Shown here: positions 35,656 through 44,530 of the stretch, one piece after another
Layout: each line of letters begins with the position of its first letter
Numbering within the stretch: the stretch's first letter is position 1
Source: JAICJC01 sp963757605
GTDB taxonomy: Bacteria > Actinomycetota > Thermoleophilia > Gaiellales > JAICJC01
Length of the DNA: 64,000 bases
Direction: 5' to 3'
Assembly (NCBI GenBank): GCA_963757605.1
Contig: CAVWSF010000003.1
Span: 1-64,000 of the forward strand
The notes under the pieces: model-generated
The model's input: the letters and a program-made list of their open reading frames with translations, nothing else
Database searches by the model: none
What the model was told of the DNA's origin: nothing
Made by a program: the position numbers and the translations under genes

Positions 35656-36654
35656 CTACGAAGCGGCGCTCCGTGCGCGGGGTGCGAACCAATAGCGCTC
35701 GAGGAGCCAGGAGACGAGCAGGCCGAAGAGCAACGCGATCGAAGCGCCCAGCACGTTGTTGCCGATCCGATACCTCCCGACCTGATGCACGTCCGCCGTG
35801 CTCGAGACCTGGTGGAGCTCGATGGTCAGGATCAGGAACGCGGTTCCGAACGAGGTGACATAGAGCTTGCTGGTCCTGGCCCCGATGGTCAGGATCGCGA
35901 TGACCGCGCAGGCAACCGCGGTGGCCGTGTAGCCCAGGTCGAGGTTCAGAGTGATGATCACGACGATCGTCCCCGCGATCGTCGAGATGGCACGGCCTAC
36001 TCCTCGCCACCCGGTCATCTGCTGGACCGGCCTGATGACCAGCATGGCGGCGGTTGCAATCCACCCTGCATACGGGATGTCGAAGATGTCCCCGACCAGA
36101 ATCGCCGTCGCCGCCGTGAGGCCGAGCAGCACCCCGTAGGTCTTGGGATGCGGAGGCTGCATCGCCCGCAGACGCTCCCTCACGTTCGGGTCCCCGGGGA
36201 ACTCGTGCACTGGCAGCGTCACCAGGCACGACCAGATCGACCCCGCCATGAACGCGACCATCAGGGCGGCGGCCCGTGACACCTCGTATCCCGTCCCGAC
36301 CCCGAGCGACGGGATCAGTATCCCGAGGAGCACTGCGCCGGCCGGTCGCCTGGCGGCGAGCATCGTCGCCCCGAGACAGATGACGACGAACAGCGACGCC
36401 GATACGACAGCGGTGTGGGACGTGTTGATCGTCGCGCCGGCGAGGATCCCGACCCCGAACAGGCAGCCGACGATCCCATACAGGACCCGGAGCTTCCGGC
36501 GAGGCGCGATGCCCATCAAGGAGGTCGGCAGCAGGCCAATCGCAAATGCGACGCCCGGCGTGAGGTGACCGAGCGCGATCAGCGGGACGGCCGGGGCGAC
36601 ACCCACCGCGGCGTGCAGAGTGTCCGCGCGCGTGAACCTGATGTGGTCGGACAC
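35656..36654 (-). CDS. FUSC-family membrane protein
   Basis: 332 residues, about ten membrane helices in two halves: HLTPGVAFAIGLLPTSLMGI, VVSASLFVVICLGATMLAAR, then AATAILVGDIFDIPYAGWIA and IVVIITLNLDLGYTATAVAC. The central ATAAMLVIRPVQQMTGWRGV with RPxxxxxxxR is the signature of the fusaric-acid-resistance/aromatic-acid-exporter-like family. Likely exports or protects against aromatic acids. The GTG start is 46 bases from the divergent GNAT gene. Confidence 0.85.
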   Translation of the reverse strand: MSDHIRFTRADTLHAAVGVAPAVPLIALGHLTPGVAFAIGLLPTSLMGIAPRRKLRVLYGIVGCLFGVGILAGATINTSHTAVVSASLFVVICLGATMLAARRPAGAVLLGILIPSLGVGTGYEVSRAAALMVAFMAGSIWSCLVTLPVHEFPGDPNVRERLRAMQPPHPKTYGVLLGLTAATAILVGDIFDIPYAGWIATAAMLVIRPVQQMTGWRGVGRAISTIAGTIVVIITLNLDLGYTATAVACAVIAILTIGARTSKLYVTSFGTAFLILTIELHQVSSTADVHQVGRYRIGNNVLGASIALLFGLLVSWLLERYWFAPRARSAAS

Positions 36655-36700
36655 CGCGTGATTATTACGCCGCGGCGTACCTCAACTACGATCGCCACCC

Positions 36701-37246
36701 GTGCCCGAAGGCGTCGTCATCCGTCCCGAGCGCGAGGCCGACCATCCCGTGATCGCAGAGGTGGTCAGCGCGGCGTTCGCCGGTCACCCCGACGAGGTCG
36801 CGGCGTTCGTCGAGCGCATCCGGGCGTCCGAGCAGTTCATCCCGGAGCTGGCGTTGGTCGCCGAGGACTCCTCCGGGGTGATCGCTCACGTGATGCTGAG
36901 CTGGGTCGGCGTCGAAGGCGGGTCCCGTCCACGGATCCTCAACCTCACGCCGATGTCGGTTCGGCCCGACCGCCAGCGCATCGGTGTGGGGACACAGCTC
37001 ATCCGGGACGCGCTCGGCCGCGCCCAGGACGCGGGCGAGCCGGCCGTCATGGTCGAGGGCATTCCCGCCTACTATCCTCGCTTCGGCTTCGAGCGGGCGA
37101 GCGCGCTCGGCTTTATCTCCCCGCATCCGAAGATCCCCGACGAGGCGTTCATGGTCAAGCGGCTCGCGGGATACAGATCCGACCTCGCCGGTCGGGTCGT
37201 CTATCCGGCGGCGTTCGATGCTCTCGGGTACGAGCGACCGGCCTGA
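36701..37246 (+). CDS. GNAT-family N-acetyltransferase
   Basis: 181 residues. GNAT fold: VIRPEREADHPVIAEVVSAA, ELALVAEDSSGVIAHVMLS, acetyl-CoA loop PDRQRIGVGTQLIRDALGRA (Q/RxxGxG/A), then VEGIPAYYPRFGFERASALG. This YhbS-like subgroup acts on unknown small molecules or proteins. GTG 36701. The dihydrofolate-reductase-like gene follows 17 bases downstream, so the pair is one operon. Confidence 0.9.
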   Translation: MPEGVVIRPEREADHPVIAEVVSAAFAGHPDEVAAFVERIRASEQFIPELALVAEDSSGVIAHVMLSWVGVEGGSRPRILNLTPMSVRPDRQRIGVGTQLIRDALGRAQDAGEPAVMVEGIPAYYPRFGFERASALGFISPHPKIPDEAFMVKRLAGYRSDLAGRVVYPAAFDALGYERPA

Positions 37247-37263
37247 GAAGAGCGGAGGAGCAG

Positions 37264-37833
37264 ATGAGCGAGACGAGCACCGAAAACGGCAAGGTGGTCG
37301 TGAACAGGGCGATGTCGCTCGACGGCTTCATCGCCGCTCCCGGTCACAGGATGGATTGGGGCGGTGGTCGCCCGCTCGCCCACTTCGTGGCGCCGGACGA
37401 TTTCGCCGAGATCGCGGCCGCCACCGGCTCCATGCTCATCGGCCGGCGAACCTGGGACGTCGGCAGCAAGATGGAGGCCGAGGATCCCGGCAGCACGGAC
37501 TACCCGTTCGCCGGGCCGTTCTTCCTGCTCACGCACAGGCCGCCGGAGCCGCCGGAGCCGGACGTGACGATCCTGAGCGGGGACATCGGGCAAGCCGTTG
37601 CCACCGCCCTTGCCGCCGCGGGCGGCAAGAACCTGGAGATCCTCGGCGCCGATGTGGCGGGCCAGTGCCTGGAGCGGGGGCTCGTCGACGAGATCCTCGT
37701 GTACGTGCTGCCGGTGCTGCTCGGCGACGGCATCCCGTTCTCGGCCCCGGGACTCACCAGAGTGGATCTCGAACCGATCAGCAGCGCGCGCTCGGGCGAC
37801 GCCACGATCCTCCGGTTCCGCGTCCGCAGGTAG
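37264..37833 (+). CDS. Dihydrofolate reductase-family protein (RibD C-terminal type)
   Basis: 189 residues. KVVVNRAMSLDGFIAAPGHR, TGSMLIGRRTWDVG, the NADPH-binding NLEILGADVAGQCLERGLVD, and EILVYVLPVLLGDGIPF are typical of the DUF1349/RibD-C group of reductases rather than of housekeeping DHFR. ATG 37264 follows GAGGAGCAG. Probably an NADPH-dependent reductase of unknown substrate. Confidence 0.88.
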   Translation: MSETSTENGKVVVNRAMSLDGFIAAPGHRMDWGGGRPLAHFVAPDDFAEIAAATGSMLIGRRTWDVGSKMEAEDPGSTDYPFAGPFFLLTHRPPEPPEPDVTILSGDIGQAVATALAAAGGKNLEILGADVAGQCLERGLVDEILVYVLPVLLGDGIPFSAPGLTRVDLEPISSARSGDATILRFRVRR

Positions 37834-37841
37834 GCCTCGGC

Positions 37842-38183
37842 CTACTCCTGCCAGACGATGTCGACCGAGATCTCGACCGCCGGGACCGTTCCCCGGTTCT
37901 CGAGCCAGTGCGTGGTGTTGCGATCCTCGGGCCAGCCCAGTCCCGGCCCGTAGTCCGTCGCGACTCCATCTCGATGGTCGGTGATCGTCCCCTGCAGGAT
38001 GTAGACGATGCCCGGCCTGTCCTTGTGGTCGTGAATCGGACCGAACACGCCTCCCGGCTCGATGGTCACCATCCGCATCCGAAGCTCGCGCCCTGCCATG
38101 CGCTCGATCTCGGGGCCGAGGTCAACGGACCCAAGCACCTCCGACGTCACACCTTTCGTCTCAGGCGCCGCCTGTTTGCTCAT
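37842..38183 (-). CDS. Cupin-domain protein
   Basis: 113 residues, single cupin barrel. Motif 1 is MVTIEPGGVFGPIHDHKDRP with GIVYILQGTITDH; motif 2 is NTTHWLENRGTVPAVEISV. Metal ligands H (HDH) and the later TTHW histidine are present. Convergent with the reductase gene, whose stop is eight bases away. Likely a small metal-binding enzyme or sensor. Confidence 0.85.
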   Translation of the reverse strand: MSKQAAPETKGVTSEVLGSVDLGPEIERMAGRELRMRMVTIEPGGVFGPIHDHKDRPGIVYILQGTITDHRDGVATDYGPGLGWPEDRNTTHWLENRGTVPAVEISVDIVWQE

Positions 38184-38215
38184 CGTGAGCTCCTCTCCGT
38201 GCTTTCAGGGCCGAA

Positions 38216-40177
38216 CTAGTTGTGATCGGGGAACGTCGCGGTGCCGGCCGCCCCGGCACCGGTCGAGCGTCCCGTCTCGCCCCCCACGCCCGCCGGGCCG
38301 AGGGCGCCAGTCGAGCCGCTGGGATGCACCGTTCCGGTGTTGCCGTCGATCCCGCCCGCGCCGCCGTGGCCCGGGGCTCCTCCCAGACCGGCCAGGCCGC
38401 CGGAGCCACCGGGCCGGGCAACGCCGCCCGCGCCGGCCGTCACGGCGTTGCGGCTGTACGAGTTCCCCGAATCGACGGCGAGGGCGACCGTGGTGAAGAG
38501 CCCGCCGCCGCGAGCGTCGCCACCGCGTCCGCCCTTGCCCGAGGTGCCGCCGTCGGCCCCCGAGCCGCCGCTTCCACCAACGGTGCCGTCCGCACCGGGC
38601 TGCCCGGCGCCGCCACCGGCCGGGCCGCTGCCGCCCGAGCCTCCCGGCCCGCCGAAGCCGCCCTGGACCCCGGATGCACCGTTGCCGCCGCCTCCGCCGA
38701 GCGATCCGGCCCCGCCGTTCCCGGCCTGGACCGTGTTGCCCGTGAACGCCGCGCCGGTCAGCTTCAAGGATCCCGTGCTCGCGATCCCACCGCCCTGCGC
38801 CAATCCGGCGCCGCCGCCGGCGCCCCCACTGCCGCCGCTGACGGCGACGCTCGGTGCTCCCGCGACCACGCCGCCGGTCGGATGACCACCCATCCCGCCG
38901 ACACCGGTCAGACAGCAGGCGCTGCCGCCGAGCCCTCCACTGCCGCCGGACGCTCCGCTGCCTCCGGCGCCGCCGGACCCGCCGAAGCCGCCGGTGCCGC
39001 CCTGGCCAGCCGGGCCGCTCTGCACCGAGTTCTGGTCGAAGACTCCCGAGACGATCTCCAGGTTGCCGGCGTTGTAGACCGCGCCTCCCGCCGCCTGGCC
39101 ACCCGCGCCGCCGTTTCCTCCTCTGCCCGGAGCGCCCGGGACGCCGCCGGAGCCAGCGCCGGCCGGCATCCCGCCGGACCCGCCCGTGCCGCCGATCCCG
39201 CCGGAGATGTCCACCGCGCCGTTCGCGCCCGGACCGCCGCCGCCGCCGGCGCCGCCCGAGCCGCCCTGGCCGCCGCTGCCGCCGCTGCCACCGAGCCCGC
39301 CGCGGCCGCCCTGGGCGAAGTTGCCGCGGAAGGTGACGGCGGTCAGCGTCAGCGTGCCGGCGTTGTAGATCGCGCCACCCAACGCAGCGCCGCCGGCGCC
39401 GCCCTTGCCGGCCGCCGCAGCCGCCCCACCGGCGCCGCCCGAGCCGCCGCCGCCGCCGGCCGCTCCCAGAGCCCCGGGCGTGGCTCCAACGCCCCCGCGC
39501 CCGCCGATGCCGCCGCGCCCGCCGGAGCCGCCGCGCCCGCCATTGCCGCCGAGCCCGCCCATACCGCCCGTCACCACGTTCGAGCGGAAGGTGACGTTCC
39601 CGAAGCTCGCGGTGCCGCTCAGGACGAGCACCGCGCCGCCCCTGGCCATGTGCCCGGCGCCGCCGGCTTGCCCCGTACCTCCGGCGCCCCCGGATGCGCC
39701 CGCGCCGCCCGCAACACCCGGCTGGCCGGCGCCGCCGCTGGTGCCGTTGGTGCCGCCGCTCCCGTTTGCGCCCGGGGTGCCGGAAGCGCCGTTCGCACCG
39801 CCGGCACCGACGGCCGCGCCTCCCAGAATGGTCACGCCACGCACCGTGAGCAGGCCTCCGGTCACCTTGAACAGCTGCCGGGCCCCGCCGCCGCTCAGCG
39901 TCACCGCATGGCCGTTGCCCTCGATGTCCAGCGTCTTGCCGATGGGGACGACGGTCGTCCTGCTGACAACCAGGCTGGGGCAGTCGAGGCCGAAGCGGAC
40001 GGTCCCGCCCGCCGTCACGGCCGCGTCGAACGCGGCCGGCGAGCATGAGTTGAGCGTGGTGGCCGCCGTTGCGACGGGCGCGCCCAGAGCCACGGCCAAG
40101 CCCGTGGCGAGCAGCAGCACAGCTGACCGGCGTCTTGCCGCCGCCGGCCGGCCACGAGTGGACGCGCCCTCGTTCAC
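38216..40177 (-). CDS. Secreted glycine-rich protein with five beta-helix units
   Basis: 653 residues. Signal peptide RRSAVLLLATGLAVALGAPV-ATA. Residues about 40-125 form a parallel beta-helix opening (GTVRFGLDCPSLVVSRTTV, GKTLDIEGNGHAVTLSGGG). Five units of about 27 residues follow at roughly 177, 262, 360, 456 and 554, with consensus A-x-GG-A-I/V-x-N-x-G-x-L-x-L and a closing F-x-x-N-x-V-x-x-G. Examples are ALGGAIYNAGTLTLTAVTF and AAGGAVYNAGNLEIVSGVF. Between them lie 60-70-residue Gly/Ala-rich linkers resembling PE_PGRS sequence. Probably a cell-surface or matrix protein. The coding strand is extremely GC-rich. Confidence 0.8.
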   Translation of the reverse strand: MNEGASTRGRPAAARRRSAVLLLATGLAVALGAPVATAATTLNSCSPAAFDAAVTAGGTVRFGLDCPSLVVSRTTVVPIGKTLDIEGNGHAVTLSGGGARQLFKVTGGLLTVRGVTILGGAAVGAGGANGASGTPGANGSGGTNGTSGGAGQPGVAGGAGASGGAGGTGQAGGAGHMARGGAVLVLSGTASFGNVTFRSNVVTGGMGGLGGNGGRGGSGGRGGIGGRGGVGATPGALGAAGGGGGSGGAGGAAAAAGKGGAGGAALGGAIYNAGTLTLTAVTFRGNFAQGGRGGLGGSGGSGGQGGSGGAGGGGGPGANGAVDISGGIGGTGGSGGMPAGAGSGGVPGAPGRGGNGGAGGQAAGGAVYNAGNLEIVSGVFDQNSVQSGPAGQGGTGGFGGSGGAGGSGASGGSGGLGGSACCLTGVGGMGGHPTGGVVAGAPSVAVSGGSGGAGGGAGLAQGGGIASTGSLKLTGAAFTGNTVQAGNGGAGSLGGGGGNGASGVQGGFGGPGGSGGSGPAGGGAGQPGADGTVGGSGGSGADGGTSGKGGRGGDARGGGLFTTVALAVDSGNSYSRNAVTAGAGGVARPGGSGGLAGLGGAPGHGGAGGIDGNTGTVHPSGSTGALGPAGVGGETGRSTGAGAAGTATFPDHN

Positions 40178-40321
40178 CTGTGGACCTCCTCAGGGACGGC
40201 AGCGGCGATCCTCTCATGCCCTGGGCAGCGTGGCAACCGGTCGGCACCGCTCACGGGAGCGCGGCGAGCGGTCTGGTACGGTGGCCCGGATCGTTCGGCC
40301 AACCACGGGAAGGGGGTCGCA

Positions 40322-40704
40322 ATGTCCGAGACGCTCACCGGAACGTGCCTGTGCGGCGGTGTGGAGCTCGAGGTCGCCGATCCGCAGTCGCTGGGCTACT
40401 GCCACTGCTCTCGCTGCCAGCACTGGACGGGGTCGAGCCTGGCCGGTGTGGTGGTGGCGAAGGAGAACTTCAGGTTCACCAAGGGCCGGGACCTGGTGAG
40501 ACCTACGAGAGCCACCTGGCGCCCCGCAACTTCTGCAGCCACTGCGGATCCAGCCTCTACGACGACCTCGGGGACGTCTACTTCGTGGCCGCCGGCCTCA
40601 TGGCCGACCTCGACATGAAGCCCAGCTTCCACCAGCTGGTCGCGTACAAGGCGAAGTGGCACGAGATCGGCGACGACGCGCCGCAGTACGCCGAGCTGCC
40701 CTGA
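40322..40704 (+). CDS. GFA/CENP-V-type zinc protein, one frameshift
   Basis: About 127 residues if one base is restored near 40495 (gtgagacc reads as gtgaagacc in relatives). SETLTGTCLCGGVELEVADP, YCHCSRCQHWTGSSLAGVVV and KENFRFTKGRDLV come first; then, in the new frame, TYESHLAPRNFCSHCGSSLY and DDLGDVYFVAAGLMADLDMK. The zinc cysteines CLC, CHCSRC and CSHC are all present. It is a second, different member of the family found at 22137-22607. Divergent from the glycine-rich gene. Confidence 0.75.
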
Positions 40705-40764
40705 CATCCGGTGCTGGGCGGGGACGGCATCCGTCCCCGCCCAGCCGGTCAGGAGCCGGGCCGG

Positions 40765-42147
40765 TCAGCCGACCCGGATCAGCTTCTTGTTCACGAACTC
40801 GTCGGCGCCGTAGCGCCCGAGCTCGCGTCCGAAGCCGGAGCGCTTGACGCCGCCGAACGGCAGCTCGGCGCCGTCGGCGCCGACGATGTTGACGTAGACC
40901 ATGCCGGCGTCGATCTGGTCGGCGACGCGGTCGGCCTGGTCCTGGTCGGTCGTGAACACGTAGGAGCCGAGCCCGAACGGCGTGTCGTTGGCGAGCTTCA
41001 CCGCCTCGTCCTCGGAGCCGACCGTGTAGACCGACGGCGACCGGTCCGAAGAACTCCTCGCGGTAGGCCGGGTTGTCGGGCGTGACGTCGGTCAGCACCG
41101 TCGGCGAGAAGAAGTTGCCCTCGCGTCCGCCGCCGCCGACCAGCCTGGCGCCGCCCGCGACCGCTCGCTCGACCTGATCCTGCAGCCGGTCGGCGGCGAC
41201 GCTCGAGGACAGCGGGCCGATCTCCGTGCCCTCGCGCCGCCGGGTCGCCCGGCTTCCAGGCGGTCATGGCCGCCGTGAACTTCTCGAGGAACGGCTCGTA
41301 GAGCTCGTCGATCACGACGAAGCGCTTGGCCGCGTTGCACGACTGGCCGGCGTTGTCCAGGCGGGCGGCGACGGCCGACTCGACCGTCGCGTCGAGGTCG
41401 TCGGTGCTGAGCAGGATGAACGGGTCGGAGCCGCCCAGCTCGAGCACGACCTTCTTCAGGTTGCGGCCGGCGATCTCGGCGACCGCCGCGCCGGCGCGCT
41501 CCGAGCCGGTCACGCGACACGCCCTGCACCCGCGGGTCGGCGATCACCTCAGGCGATCTGCTCGTTGGTCGCGTAGATGTTGACGTACGCGCCCTCGGGG
41601 AAGCCGGCGTCGAGGAAGATCTGCTGCGAGCGCCTCGGCCGACTCCGGGCACTGCGGCGCGTGCTTCAGCAGGAAGGTGTTGCCGATGATCAGGTCGGGC
41701 CCGGCGAACCGGGCGACCTGGTAGGCCGGGAAGTTCCACGGCATGATCCCGAGCAGCACGCCCAGCGAGCTGCGGCGGATGATCGCCGAGCCCTCGCCGG
41801 CGAGCAGCTTGATCGGCTCGTCCGTCATCAGGTCTCGGCCGTTGTCGGCGTAGTACCCGTAGATGTCGGTGCAGAAGTCGACCTCGCCGAGCGCCTGCTC
41901 CCGGCTTGCCCATCTCGCGGACGATGATATCGGCCAGCTGCTCGCGCCGCTCGCCGTGCAGCTCGCCGACGCGGCGCACCAGGTTGGCGCGCTCGTCGAC
42001 GGTGGTCGACCGCAGCCAGCTCCGGTGCGTCTCGTGCGCCAGTGCGATGGCCTTCTCCAGCTCGTCGTCGGTGATGGTCGGGTAGACCTTGAGCTGCTCA
42101 CCCGTGGCCGGATTCGTCACCGCGTAGTCGATCGTCATCGTCGTCAT
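40765..42147 (-). pseudogene. Aldehyde dehydrogenase (succinate-semialdehyde type), many frameshifts
   Basis: Full length (461 codons) from ATG 42147, which follows GGGAGGAGACT. TIDYAVTNPATGEQLKVYPT and ANLVRRVGELHGERREQLAD lead. After frame changes come EVDFCTDIYGYYADNGRDLM, SLGVLLGIMPWNFPAYQVAR, the catalytic-Glu segment KKVVLELGGSDPFILLSTDD, the catalytic Cys in NAGQSCNAAKRF, and the C-terminus LPFGGVKRSGFGRELGRYGA. At least five frame changes, clustered around 41030, 41240, 41510-41570, 41630 and 41900. Each block is well conserved and the catalytic residues remain. It would oxidise an aldehyde with NAD(P). Damage is either recent or artefactual. Confidence 0.75.
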
Positions 42148-42247
42148 AGTCTCCTCCCTTGGCATCGCGCAGGGTGCCGTTTCTCGTCTGCGTCAGGATA
42201 CCGTCCGAGGGCTTCCGGCGACGCGCCCGTGGTAGCATCGCCGCACG

Positions 42248-43717
42248 ATGCGACCGACACCTCCCACGGGCTCCGGGCCCGAGGCGGGGACGGAAGACGG
42301 GCGCGCTCTGCTGAAGGCAATCGCCGACGGTGCGTCGAGCCTGATCTGCGTGATCGACGACCGCGGCCGCGTGACCGACGGGGGCGTGAACCTCGCGTTC
42401 CAGCGCCTGCTCGGGTGTGACGACCGCGACGTTGGCGGCCGGGTCTTCTGGGAGCAGTGGATCGATCCCGCCGAGGCGGCGCAGGTGCGCTCGCGGATCG
42501 AGAGTGCGGTGGGCGGGGCCGTGCTCGGCGAGCAGGAGAACCACTGGCGGACGGCGTCGGGCGACCGGCTGGCCGTCGTGTGGACGTGCGCCGCGCTGCC
42601 GCGCTCCGGGGACCGGCCGCTCTTCCTCGTCGCCGGCGCGCCGCAGCCTTCGCGGCGCCCCCGAGACTCCGGTCGAGCCGGTGAGCGGTTTCGGGCGCTC
42701 GTCGACAGCGCGCCGGTCGCCATCGTCGAGGTCGGGCTCGACGACAGGGTCCGCCTGTGGAACCCGGCGGCCGAGGCGATCTTCGGCTGGTCGGCCGAGG
42801 AGGTGCTCGGCCGACCGCCGTGCTGGATCCCGGACGACCACCTCGCCGAGTTCCATGCGCTCAGCGCCCGCGAGGCGCTCGGCGACGGATACACCGGCTT
42901 CGAGACGGTACGGATGCACCGCGACGGTCGGCGGCTCGACGTCGAGATCTCGGCCGCTCCGATTCGCAACGCAGTCGGCGACGTCGTCGCCGCCATGGCG
43001 CTCATCGCCGACGTCACGGAGCGCAAACGCCAGGCCGAGGAGCTTCGCGCCTCGCGCGCGCGCATCGTCGAGGCCGCGGACGACGCCCGCCGCCAGCTCG
43101 AGCGGAACCTCCACGACGGCGCGCAGCAGCGGCTGGTGACGCTCTCGATCTCCCTCCGGCTCGCCGAGGAGCAGCTCGCATCGAACCCGGTCGAGGCGGC
43201 GGCGATCATCGCCGCCGCGCGCGAGGAGCTGGCGCTCGCCCTCGCCGATCTTCGCGAGCTGGCGCGGGGCATCCACCCGGCGGTGCTCACCGACCGCGGA
43301 CTCGCCGTCGCGGTCGAGGCGCTGGCCCGCCGCTCACCGCTGCCCGTCGAGGTCGACGTGCCGCCGGAGCGGCTGCCTCCGGCGATCGAGGCGGCGCTCT
43401 ACTACTTCATCGCCGAGTCGCTCACCAACGTCGCCAGATACGCCGACGCCACGACCGCGCGCGTCCGGCTGGAGATCGGCGAGGGCGACCTCGTTGTCGC
43501 CGAGGTGAGCGACGACGGAGCCGGCGGGGCCGACCCGGCCAGCGGCAGCGGCCTGCGCGGGCTCGCCGATCGGATCGAAGCCCTCGACGGCTGCCTGCTC
43601 GTCCACAGTCCGCCGGGCGGCGGCACGCGCGTACGGATGGAGGTTCCGTTGGGATCAGCGGAGCTGCCCCTCGACCGCATTCGCACCCGGTCGGGGCGCG
43701 TGAGTCGCCCGGTGTGA
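42248..43717 (+). CDS. PAS-domain sensor histidine kinase
   Basis: 489 residues, no membrane segment. First PAS-like domain at about 20-130 (ICVIDDRGRVTDGGVNLAFQ), second PAS at about 145-270 (FRALVDSAPVAIVEVGLDD, IFGWSAEEVLGRPP, ending ALIADVTERKRQAEELR). The HisKA_3-like helix has the phospho-accepting His in RRQLERNLHDGAQQRLV. HATPase_c has AESLTNVARYADAT, VSDDGAGGADP and GLRGLADRIEALDGCL. A cytosolic sensor, probably of small molecules or redox state. No response regulator gene adjoins it, so it is an orphan kinase. ATG 42248; divergent from the aldehyde dehydrogenase. Confidence 0.9.
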   Translation: MRPTPPTGSGPEAGTEDGRALLKAIADGASSLICVIDDRGRVTDGGVNLAFQRLLGCDDRDVGGRVFWEQWIDPAEAAQVRSRIESAVGGAVLGEQENHWRTASGDRLAVVWTCAALPRSGDRPLFLVAGAPQPSRRPRDSGRAGERFRALVDSAPVAIVEVGLDDRVRLWNPAAEAIFGWSAEEVLGRPPCWIPDDHLAEFHALSAREALGDGYTGFETVRMHRDGRRLDVEISAAPIRNAVGDVVAAMALIADVTERKRQAEELRASRARIVEAADDARRQLERNLHDGAQQRLVTLSISLRLAEEQLASNPVEAAAIIAAAREELALALADLRELARGIHPAVLTDRGLAVAVEALARRSPLPVEVDVPPERLPPAIEAALYYFIAESLTNVARYADATTARVRLEIGEGDLVVAEVSDDGAGGADPASGSGLRGLADRIEALDGCLLVHSPPGGGTRVRMEVPLGSAELPLDRIRTRSGRVSRPV

Positions 43718-43772
43718 TCCGACGGGCGCAGCGCCTCCAGGGCGGCTGCGCCCGTCTGTACCGCGGTTCCGC

Positions 43773-44513
43773 CTACCTGGAGGCCATCGCCGGGACGCCG
43801 TCCCGGCGCCCCGAGAGGATCGGCACGGCCCGGAAGCCCCACACGATCGGGTAGATCCCGAGCAACAGCTCCCACAGGGCCTCGGGGAGCGTCGCGATCC
43901 CCTGAAGCGTGCCGCCCGGCTCGTCGACGCCGAACATGACGAGGATGCCGGTGATGCAGATGAGCGGACCGCCCACCAGCCCGAGCATCGCCATCCGCGG
44001 CGGGACGAGCCCGGAGCGGTACATCAGGTAGCCGAGTATCAGCCCGTTTCCGATGCCGACGACGAACCCCGGCCCGAGCAGGAACGTCCAGTCCTTGATG
44101 GCGGCGAGGGTGTACGCGATCGCCCCAAGCGTCGCCTCGTTCCCCGCCGACGGGTTCTGCTGCAACGTCACGACGGAAAGCACGCTGAGGATGCCGACCA
44201 GGATGAAGGTGCACTCGACGAGCCGCGCGGTGACGTAGCCGATCGACAGGATCTCGTTCTCGCGCTTCAGGAGCGGATACACGACGACGGCGGTTCCGAT
44301 GTTCGCGATGATCAGGATCAGCTCCAGGAACGCCGCCAGGAAGATGCGGTTGTCGTGACCCACTCCGGCGACGTAGCCGGCGGGGTCGTCGAGCACTGGC
44401 TGGAAGAGATAGAGCGCAGGGATCGAGGTGGCGAACGTGATGAGGTACAGCACCCCGAACGTCATCGAGATCCGGCGCGACTCCGCGGGTGAGACTGGGC
44501 GTTCGTAGTCCAT
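43773..44513 (-). CDS. DUF4386 membrane protein
   Basis: 246 residues, about six membrane helices: SMTFGVLYLITFATSIPALY, NRIFLAAFLELILIIANIGT, CTFILVGILSVLSVVTL, LLGPGFVVGIGNGLILGYLM, MAMLGLVGGPLICITGILVM. ESRRISMTFGVLYLITF and GYVTARLVECTF identify DUF4386. Function unknown. It starts 18 bases after the flavoprotein gene ends, same strand, so a three-gene run (AlkZ-like, flavoprotein, DUF4386) is likely. Confidence 0.85.
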   Translation of the reverse strand: MDYERPVSPAESRRISMTFGVLYLITFATSIPALYLFQPVLDDPAGYVAGVGHDNRIFLAAFLELILIIANIGTAVVVYPLLKRENEILSIGYVTARLVECTFILVGILSVLSVVTLQQNPSAGNEATLGAIAYTLAAIKDWTFLLGPGFVVGIGNGLILGYLMYRSGLVPPRMAMLGLVGGPLICITGILVMFGVDEPGGTLQGIATLPEALWELLLGIYPIVWGFRAVPILSGRRDGVPAMASR

Positions 44514-44530
44514 GGGGTCCTCCGTTCTGG

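Noticed and set aside
38222..40048. A 608-codon plus-strand open frame antisense to the glycine-rich gene
   Set aside because: Stop-free antisense is expected opposite GGC/GCC-rich repeats; it has no start context or domain.
38216..40177. CRISPR-like regular repeat suggested by the periodic GC-rich sequence
   Set aside because: The period comes from protein repeats in a continuous reading frame; no 24-37-base identical repeats with unique spacers were seen anywhere in the window.
42193..43290. Long minus-strand open frames antisense to the PAS histidine kinase
   Set aside because: No domain; the plus strand has complete PAS, HisKA and HATPase motifs.
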